From: Enoplosus armatus
Lineage: Eukaryota; Chordata; Actinopteri; Centrarchiformes; Enoplosidae
Assembly: GCF_043641665.1 (NCBI RefSeq)
Contig: NC_092200.1
Span: 2,677,194 to 2,741,193 of the forward strand
DNA length: 64,000 nucleotides
Direction of reading: 5' to 3'
The notes under the pieces are model-generated. The model saw nothing but the letters and a program-made list of their open reading frames with translations. It had not been told where the DNA came from and ran no database searches. Shown piece by piece: positions 54,863 through 64,000 of this stretch (its first letter is position 1; each line of letters begins with the position of its first letter). A program made the translations under genes and the position numbers.

Positions 54863-57722
54863 ACTCAGGTGTACGCACTCAATTAAGCAATAACACAGTC
54901 AAGGTCAGGCTGCGCTGCGGTTATTGGCAGCAGTGAGCTGCAGCTGGAGGAAATGTAGCTCAGCCAGCAGCCACAGTGGAACACGACCTTGCTGTGTTAT
55001 TGCTGTTACACTGACTCCGTTTACACAGGAGCTCCACAGTGATGAGTGAGGGTGTAGGTGGCTTACTGGGGAAACCATTTCTTTATGGACATGGCTTGTT
55101 GCTCGGGGGGGGTTTCATGTTGAAAGTGTTGCTACAAAGTTGGAAACACTACTGTCTAAAATATTACAGGATGTTGCAGCATTAAGATTGACCAGCCGCA
55201 GAACAAAAGTACACAAGTATGCACACAAAGTGTCCACGTGGTGTAGTATGAAGTGTGTAATATATACTCATGGTCAGGAAGATGTTTTACAAACATGAAT
55301 TAATCAATTAATCAAGATATTTATTTAAATGTTTTGCAGTTTCTGTGAACTGCATTGCTGAAAAATATAAACAGTAAATCATTTTCTAGTTTTTTACTCA
55401 AAATCTGCCCCAAAATAGCATGAACACAAACCTGATTCACAGCCTGGCTCGTAAAAACTAGACTATATATAAGTTTGTCCAGCAGTGACACTTCAGAGTG
55501 GGCTGTTGTTGTTGTTGTTGTTGTTGTTGATGTTTTTAATCCTATTTAATATCTGGCCCAGTATAACAGGCTCACTCTGCTTCTTTCTCCTGTTGCTCAA
55601 TAAGCATCATCCCTGACAAACACACGAATAATTAAAGATCAAACGACTGAAAATGTTTGTGGTTTTCCAGCTGGCTTCATCAGTCATATGTTGGGAATGT
55701 GAGTTGGTTCTAAGTCAGAACCAGATCCCTTCTCCTCCGGTGAGGTCACTGTCTCCACATCTTGTTTCAGAACATTATCATTTTCAAAACATTCACAACA
55801 AGTGTTTATTGAGAAGGTCAAATTCAAAAGCCGGTGATGCACGGCTGCTCATGAGCTCCACACGTAAATGTCAAGGGTGCATGTTTTTTTGTTTCCCCTC
55901 CCCCACCACCCTCTTTGGGATGATTCACACTATCATGCAGCTCTTTGCTCGGGGAGCAGTGGCCTCTCAGCCCCAGTCGGATACACCAGAGAGCATCCCA
56001 ACAACAACAACAACAACAACAACACTGAAACATCCTGCCCGTCCGCTGTGACACAAACAAAAATGGAGCGTGGCCTTGCCGGATATTGAACCAGTGTACT
56101 GTGAAAAGGAATATGGTGTAAGGTCTCCGGGCATCGTGTACTGTAATGGCTGAGCCCAGAGGGAAGCAGAAGCCGCAAAGTTCAGCGTGTCCACTTGTCA
56201 GCTGCACGGAGAGCGGAGCTGTAAAACAGCTCCATCACGTCGCCGAGCGGAGAACCAGCCTCGGCGCCCCTCGCTGCAGGCTCAGCATTTCTCCACCGCC
56301 GAGGTGACGGTAGATAGATCAGCCCGTGCTCTGCGGTCTTAATACCTGGGGCTTTTACACTTTAATGTCTTTCACTTGACAAATGACCTGTGTTCATAAA
56401 GTGCGCCTCGCAGGACTCGGGACTTGTGGAGCAGCCGGTGGCACTGAACCCCCTGAAAGAGTGGTCCAGCTTTTACAGGAAGTGAAAGAAACCAGTTGGA
56501 GAAGAGAAGGAGGATTTAATGAAGCAGGGTTACATCAGAGACTCACCGTGCAGCTCTTACCGGCGGCGTTTCTAATGCTTGTTACATGCTAATGCAAGAA
56601 TACGAAACACAAATCGTGCGATGGAAACCGATATTTCTTCTACCCAACGTTGCTTGTTATTATTTGGAAAAGAGAGAGAGAGAGAGATGAAAAGTAGAGC
56701 ATGAGGAAATATGTTTCATAATTAATTATATGCCGATATTAAATCAGTTTGATGCTTTGAATGCACAACAGTTCTTTTGCCAGTGAACATTAGGTTAGAA
56801 GAAACAGCAGCCCGATTTAACATGACGTCCGATATAAACCACGCCCACTTTTGGTCTATCCGAATACAGATCCTGATGCACGAATATGGATCTGGTCTGC
56901 ATCTCCTCATGAGGTGAACTGCTTCAAACCTCGCACTCCACAACAACAAAACAACCAATTATTTATAAATAATAACAACAATGAACACAAAGTTTTTATA
57001 GCATATGCAAAATGTTGGCAGAAATGGGCTTCCATCCCTGACAAATGTCTCTCCCGGCAAACAAAACAAACAAAACCAAGATATTCATCTCATGTACGTC
57101 ATCATTATCATGGAATTAATAATCAGCAGCAGAAAGTAAATGATCTGCCCGCATATGAAGACACATGTTCAGCTGCTGCAAAGGCATTCAGCCGCCTGGC
57201 TTTGCAGTGGGAATAATCATCCACACGATTACTGTCACAGTATTTACTTGTTGAACAGATCTGCTCAGATGAGACACACGCACAGTGGGAATAGCAGAGC
57301 ACTGTAGTTTTCCTGGGCTGACTTCTTGGCAGTGCTGCTACTCCACCCGGAGGTAATCAGCACGCCGTTCGGGGCTTTTCAGCCTAAGCTGTGCAGAGGG
57401 ACAGGCCTGTACACAGGGCGTTTTACCCAAACAAACACCGCGTAGGGGGAATGCCAATGACGACCAAATTCAGGAAGAGGGAGATTGCAAACACATGCAG
57501 CGGGGGCCCTCGGAGGGCACGGAGGAACGTCATGTTCCTCCGCAGGCCTAATTGCCAGAAACACGTTCCAGATGTGGCTATCAGAGGCTGAGCGTTCATT
57601 TGCAGAAAAGGATTACAGGATAGCGAGCGTTAGCAAACAATAACATGCAGGATGGAGAAATGAGCTAATCCTGGTTATGTAACGCGGTGGAGAAAAAGAG
57701 GTGGGGTACTGCAGAGGAGAAA

Positions 57723-57748
57723 CACACACACACACACACACACACACA
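57723..57748. repeat. (CA)n microsatellite
   Basis: A perfect CA array of about 13 units in the gene-poor right part. Confidence 0.95.
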
Positions 57749-60700
57749 TCTACCTGTGAGGCTGCAGCTACTTCTTTTACCATCTCCTCTGCAGGTTTAA
57801 TGGCTGATAATACTGCGTTTGCTGCTTCCTGTCACTCGCCCTTTTATCTTCCCACACTGGTATTCATATTTTAGAAGAAGTTAAATTGTATGTAAAGCAC
57901 CTTGAAACTGCCTCCGTGTACAAATTGTGCTTTATGAATAAATGAGTCAACCTGTGACTGCTAGGACACGTGAATGACACAGAAATTATGTCTTGACACG
58001 ACTCTGGGTGGCTTTAGACACTGTATTTATAATGGACCTAATGGTTCAAATTGTGACTAATCAAGAGTCATTTGTGAGATGAAGACGCCCAGGAGGTTTT
58101 CATCTGTTGCACTGGATTTATTGGAGAAAATCTCTTCCTGGGTCCAAGGCCGTCATGTGATCTGCAGTTATGACTGTGGTGCACAGTGCAGCGCTGTACC
58201 ACAGCTCCCACTAAAGACACTGAGGTCACACACTGTTTGAGGACGTGCTTCAACTGAGCACTTTCATTCCAGTCATTTTTTTTTACATTCAATATCTTTA
58301 GGCCAACAAGTTCAAATGACGCTAAAAGATTCAATGTGTCCTTAGCTGAACGTTATAACAAGCAGTGCGGAAAAAGCTTTAAATTCAGACCACGTGGAGA
58401 GAAAAGTATATAGTTCAGGGCCATGAGCTTTTTAATTTAGGAGACTATGTTCATTAGGGAGTTTTAAGCACTTTGTGCTGAACACTCAAATCTGGTAGAA
58501 AGTAACCGTAGAAAAGGTGTCCTCCTATGGCCCCTATGGTTGGTAAAACATGATAAAGGGTACAGGGTGCCCTTCCAGTGCAGAAGAAGTGATGCAGTGC
58601 CCTCTGACCCATAAATATGAATTACATACATTAGCTGTGACTGTTTTGTGCGTTTAAGTGTTTCAGGTTGTACTTTTATCCTCAGAAATGTCCAGTAATT
58701 TAATATCTTGATCCTCAAATGAACACAAGGCTTTTGCTAGAAAGATACTGTTGGACTCAAACCTTCTATGATAGTGTATTATTAGGCAACAAAGCTGCAG
58801 CTCAGACAGACAGACTTTACTCACTTAGATATGCAGCCTTCATACTGTCAGATACCATAATGTCCTCTTTTAGCTGAGCCCTCTTTGTGCTTCTCCTGTG
58901 ATAAGCCCTGTTTCATTTCCACTAAAGATGATGAAGCTGAAGCCCAGATGGCATGAAAGCTTTTACCATGTGGTCCGCTAAGAGACTTGCACAGAAAACT
59001 CTTCCCAGACTTCTTCTGTATACACTCTCATTCCCATTTTGAAGGATTCACGCTGTGAACAATTGTGCCCGCGTTGATACTACCACAACAACACACACAC
59101 GTTTCACAACCTAATTAAATCTGTGATACTCAAACCCCCGAATGATTTATCTCGCAGAGGCTCCTCTCAGCCGCTGGTCTGATGTAAAGCTTTAAAGTGA
59201 AGCTGATTGTCAAGGTAACCTCTCTAAATTTAACGCTTTTCCCATAAAATTAGCTTATCCCTTGAACTGCGATGAATAAACCTCAACAGCAAGGAAAAAA
59301 ACTTGGTCTCCCGCCTGTTTTTTGTGGCCTGTTAACACAAGATATGGAGTTTCTTCTCCTACTTTCCCGAGGCAGGCTCAGATAATCCCTCATGGATAGG
59401 AAATATCTGACCCAGAGACTGATTTCTGGAGACCCTGCTGTGCCTCTATCGTGGATTAGTGGAGCTGAATTGGAATCAGAGGTGGGGGGGGGGGGAGATG
59501 GAGCCGATGGGCAGAGCCGCCATCCAGGTGTGAAAGTGCACACATTTACTGTCATGGCTTGGTTGATCTCAAAATGCATGAAATTTCTCCCTGGAGATCG
59601 TCTCATAACAAGGTCATTAGACCTCTGGACGCTGCAGGAGGCTGTGCAGAAATGTCCAAAAACCTCTGCACAGTTTGGTGGGCGAGAGAGTGTGTGTGGG
59701 CTGTTTCTGTATACACAATACTTAATATATTCATCCATCTCCACTTAGTATTAGAATTGAAGGTCAGCCTTCTGAAATGAGAAGCGGTCGGCCTCAAAAT
59801 TCAATTTCTGCTTCATTTCCAGGCTGCGACAGAGATGTTAATACAGCCTCCTATATATTCACTCTATACACTGCACATGGGCGCCTGCCGACATGTAACC
59901 ACAAGCAACTCCACCAGATAGCGTCCAACTTGCGCCGGCAGCTACATTATTGAGAGATCATTGATCACCAGCAGCCTGAGAAACATGAGAGAATGAATGA
60001 AGACAGAGAGAGAGAGACAGACAGAGAGATCAGGAAGTGAGAGAAATGTTGAGGGAAAGACAGGAGGAGAGACGAGAGGCGGGATATTTGGCTGAGAGAC
60101 AAAGTGAGAGGGATGTGTACTGAAGCGAGGAGGAAGTGTGAGATGCAGCCGGCTGGTGAGAGACAGAAACTGTGTGGATTTACAGCTTTTCAAGAAGACA
60201 GTCGGACGCTTAATAATGTAACTCCTGCTGTTGTCCTCCGGGGTATTTCACACCGTGAGCTGCTTGTAGCCCGCTGTGGGAGATGTACCGGTTTTATGGT
60301 GAGCTCAGACCACACAACGTTTATGGTGATAATGACGTGTCAGACTACACGCTGAATCTTCGCTCGCTGTCTTTTCCTGCGATGCGTTGTAAGCGTGTTC
60401 GGGAGAAGTGACAGTGAGCGCAGATCTTAGTCACTGAAGTAAATATTGGACCAGTTTCTCACAAGCCACGTATCATCTGAACATTCAGACACTAAAATGG
60501 CATTTTTCAGACAAATCAGGGGAAAATGAACTTTGTTCGAGACACGTCTCCGTCTCAGCAACGCACTCTCGCAAGACATCAGCTACAGAAACACGCAGCG
60601 TGTTGTAGACGACGTTAAACCACGTGAAGCAAAGACGAACCCTGTTTTTTCTGTCATGGACTTGAGAGGCAGAACTGACGTCTTCCTGTTTGACACCCTT

Positions 60701-61019
60701 CATGGGATGAAACAACTACTTGTCGTCCCCGACAACACATGCTTGTCGGCTCAGGCCATTTTCAGGTCCGGCGGTTCTCGACTCAGAAGCTTGAACCAAC
60801 AATATCACGACATCCAGCCATCAATCAATCTTCAACTTTTAGCGGCACCGAGCTAACGTTCATTAGTTAGCTAGCTAGCAGCAGCGTGGTACGTCGGTTA
60901 TGACACGCCCACTTATCAACGGTCAAATCAAATTCCTCCTAACGTTGCGTCCCGCCTGCCGATCCTGTTTCACTCAGAAATGAGTCACGATACGTTAGAG
61001 ACTCTCAAAATGCTCGACT

Positions 61020-61240
61020 GTAAAAACACGCCACTTTGAGTAAAAACCTTACTCAAGTAAAAGTATGTAAGTATTATCAGCAATATTTACTTAAAGTATC
61101 AAAAGTAAAAGTACTCATGTTGCAGTAAAATGGTCCCTGTCAGTGTTTCTGGATTCATATTTCTGCTGCATTAATGTGTCTGTAGATGTTTCAGGCTGAG
61201 CTCATTAAAAGTACTTTATATACTTTATATGTTTTCAGCT
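61020..61240. repeat. Dispersed repeat family B copy
   Basis: TTACTCAAGTAAAAGTATGT, AAGTATTATCAGCAATATTT and TATCAAAAGTAAAAGTACTC. Same order as at 4096-4530. Confidence 0.75.
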
Positions 61241-62214
61241 TTGTGACGATGCATTTTCCATTGCAATCTGCAAAGTAACTAAACTGACAGACAAAGACAA
61301 AGTGTACGTGAAGCTTGTAGCACGTCCACATTTTAACCATTTATTCATTACTATCATTACCCTGCTTGTTTGGGTCTATCTAAACATTTTGGACACATGT
61401 AACGGGTATACTGTCAAATTTAATTGCGTTTGTATCCGATCACTTGAATCTTCAAAGGCACAAGTGACCAGAATGTATTTGTGAGTCGTGCTGTAGTCGT
61501 CGGTACTCGCTGCTTCGTGGCCGAAGGTTGCGAAAGGTCCGAAAACTTAAATGTAAGGAAAACTGGGAGCTGCAGACAGACACAGATTGATAATGTATGA
61601 GACATATTTTATTCATCTTTTATTTTAATGTGGAAAGAAGCTGCATATTCCAACTTTAAAGAGACTCGGTTACTAATTTGCACCTCGCCAGCTTTGGATT
61701 TGCTGAGGTGCGTGTTTGATCTGACCTCTGCTGTAATATTCCCCGAATTCATTTCAGCTTGGCTTCAAAGACAAAGACGCTGCAGGCTGCCACACTGATT
61801 GAAGCTATATCAGAGAGCATGTCACTGAGCAGTAACACCAACTTTAGAATCTATCAGGGAGTAATGAAAGGGATTATTTTAAATGCTGAAGAATAATCAA
61901 ACAATGAAAGGCTGTTTAATCTGTAATTCCTTGTAATCGAAGACATTCAGAGATTTCATTCCCTTCTACTTCATTTTATTTAGCGAGTAAGTGAATAAAC
62001 TTTATTTAGGTAGCACTTTTCAAGAGGAGTTATCGAGGTGTTTGCAGAAGGGAGACAACAAATAAAGAAGTAGAAAAGACGCAAAACAAAAGAGAAAACT
62101 GAGATTTACACACATTCAAGCCTCAGGATGAATTGTAATCACTTTGATGATCCTCTGGCTTTTCCTCTAGCGCCACCATCAGGTCAACATTACAGATTGT
62201 GCAATGCTTACCAA

Positions 62215-62380
62215 ACACCTGCTAAGCTAGTTCCTGTTGGCCTCGCACACACTTTGCTGCACTAATCAGCGAATGTTAGCATGCTAACATGCTAAACTAA
62301 GATGGTGATGCATTGTCATTGTGAGCATTTACCTCAGCTGCTAGCATAACTGTAGTCTGCTAGTCTGCCTGTTTTATTGG
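62215..62380. repeat. Dispersed repeat family C copy
   Basis: AATCAGCGAATGTTAGCATG, CTAACATGCTAAACTAAGAT and GGTGATGCATTGTCATTGTG, then CTCAGCTGCTAGCATAACTG. Confidence 0.75.
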
Positions 62381-63289
62381 TACCATAAGACTGCATCACT
62401 TATGGTCAGCTTTTAATTATTAAGTGATTGATTTTACATATACGCTAATTTAGTAATTTAGTGGCAAGGTGGGCTAATAAACTACACTATTGTCCTTTGG
62501 GATTGTAGTTTGTGTGTTAGTGTCTTTCATTCATTAAGTGACATCATCAATCCAATAGTTACAGAGACATTTCACTGAAAATCGATTCAACCTCTAGAGG
62601 AAAGGTCAGCGGGCTTCATCCTCTGGGGAACACGAATGTCTCGTAGTAGTTGATATATTTCAGTCTGGTTCTACAGACGACAGAACGGCTGCTGTCCTTA
62701 CCTGACAACACATCCTTCACAGGAGTCAAGAAGAAGTAGCTGAAGAAGAAGTCGACCTGCGGTGTGTTTACCTGGCGGCGAGGCGACCGCGGGAGCTGCA
62801 GTTTAAACTGATTGTTGTCTCTGAGCCCCATCTCGGCCCCCGTAAAGTGATTACTCTCATTCGCAAACATCCATCTCGGAGCAGAGACTCCGGGAAAGCG
62901 GGTCAGCCAGAGCCTTTTTTTTTTTTACCTGGGATAAACTCAATCTCACGTCAGAGTGTATCCAATTATACAGCCTCATTCAGAACGAGGTCACCTTAAC
63001 TCCTATCTCTTCCTCATCGAGCGGAGGTTGAAAGGGGGATTTGATTGGGTGATAGCGTTTGAGGCGGAAGGTGGGGAGGTATATCAGCACCCCCTTCCAT
63101 CTTTTTGGGAAAGAAATGCTTTGTTGTGTGTGTGTGTGTGTTGGGGGGGGGGGGGGTTAAAGGGCCAGGGGATGGTTGCCAATTGGAGTGTGAAGTGAAG
63201 GCGGCAGTCAGGTGGTCAGTTGAGGGATGAGTCAGCAGATGCCGAATCACTTCTCAGCCTGTTTGTGTGAGAGGTTGCGTTCAGGTTTG

Positions 63290-63690
63290 TGTGTCCACTA
63301 CATTCAAATTCCTGCTTAAGTAAAAGTTTATCAGCTGAATGTACTTAAAGTATCAAAAGTAACAGTGAACAGTGAGAATATTTGAACTTGTTTTTAATTC
63401 AGATGCTCTACAGATGAGGTTCTGTATATCTCTAAACACGACAGAATGAGGGAGTTGATTTGCTTTGAAAACAGGCTGAAATGGCCATTTTTCTCTCTGT
63501 TTTTTTGTCTTTTTTTTAAAGAAAACAGAACATTATTTTTCACAGAACGATGCATCACATACTCTTTGTTATGAAAAATAATCTGGAAAGTAACGAGCAG
63601 CTCCAGCTGTCAGATAAACAGCATGAAATGGAAACACTCAAACCTCAAAATTGTACTTAAGTACAGCACTTTAGCACCACTGTGTGTGTT
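63290..63690. repeat. Dispersed repeat family B copy
   Basis: It starts with TGTCCACTACATTCAAATTC and GCTTAAGTAAAAGTTTATCA, and ends with AAATTGTACTTAAGTACAGC and TTTAGCACCACTGTG. This looks like a near full-length copy of about 400 bases. Confidence 0.7.
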
Positions 63691-64000
63691 TTCCAATATT
63701 GATTTATGTATCCACTTGCTTATTAAATAAAGGGTAAATACGTTTAGAATATGTCAGCACTGTATGTGTAACAGAAGAAGAGTCTATTATCTAGAGCTAC
63801 AGCGGCGTCTTCCACTCTTTGAAAAGTGAAGATTTAGTGAGACGTTACTCGTTTTCCTCCTCTGATCTGGAGCTGAAGGTGGTGGAAAGTAAGTTTTCCT
63901 TCTTCGCAGGGCTGAAACTCCTGGCAGCAGGAGATAAAATCTTCAGCCTATATCTTTAGGTAATAATGTGAGAACGTTTAAGGTTATTTATAGCTTTTAA

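Larger units (their letters stand above)
49830..64000. other. Gene-poor region without a supportable gene
   Basis: In these 14 kb I find no reading frame with recognisable homology. Repeats listed separately occupy parts of it. Microsatellites include (GT)n at 53385-53407, (GTT)n at 55504-55529, (CAA)n at 56000-56023, (CA)n at 57723-57749 and a GT plus poly-G tract at 63126-63156. Two exon-like stretches (54299-54467 on +, 62702-62870 on -) are too weak to call. The region could be intergenic or a long intron of a gene to the right. Confidence 0.5.

Noticed and set aside
60104..60355. Small gene starting MRGMCTEARRKCEM
   Set aside because: It lies in a purine-rich GAGA stretch that yields open frames by composition. 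No homology or splice structure was seen.

Overview
The window looks like nuclear DNA of a teleost fish, probably a percomorph. All genes are intron-containing with GT-AG splice sites. The proteins match vertebrate families closely. Introns and spacers carry short AT-rich dispersed repeats and long CA, poly-C and poly-G tracts of the kind common in fish genomes. Exon limits were read by hand from splice signals and remembered family sequences; nothing was aligned by software.

Layout from left to right. (1) 35-1369, +: last six coding exons of psme2, the beta subunit of the PA28 (11S) proteasome activator, cut by the window start. (2) 1862-3680, -: complete lsm5 (91 aa), tail to tail with psme2. 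(3) 4875-25517, +: complete avl9 (16 coding exons, 638 aa), head to head with lsm5. (4) 31670-37525, -: complete kbtbd2 coding region (3 coding exons, 633 aa), tail to tail with avl9. (5) 41687-44360, +: a bucky ball (buc/Velo1 family) gene of 6 coding exons and 622 aa, head to head with kbtbd2. (6) 46121-49690, +: a second, strongly diverged bucky ball-like gene of at least 4 coding exons and about 849 aa, in tandem with the first. (7) About 49830-64000: no gene I can support, only dispersed repeats, microsatellites and two weak exon-like stretches.

lsm5-avl9-kbtbd2 is a conserved vertebrate block (human 7p14.3), so the first half is an ordinary housekeeping neighbourhood. The accessory part is the tandem pair of bucky ball-family genes attached to it. 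Bucky ball is the intrinsically disordered organiser of the Balbiani body and germ plasm in fish oocytes. Both copies keep the aromatic-rich N-terminal block, a shared SE-x-QT motif and an Arg-Cys C-terminal end. All their introns are phase 1. They differ greatly in length and in the middle of the protein. Functional divergence of this pair is the most interesting signal here.

Several dispersed repeat families recur (called A to D in the feature list), one of them an almost perfect 280-bp palindrome. A nested inverted-repeat element sits in an avl9 intron.
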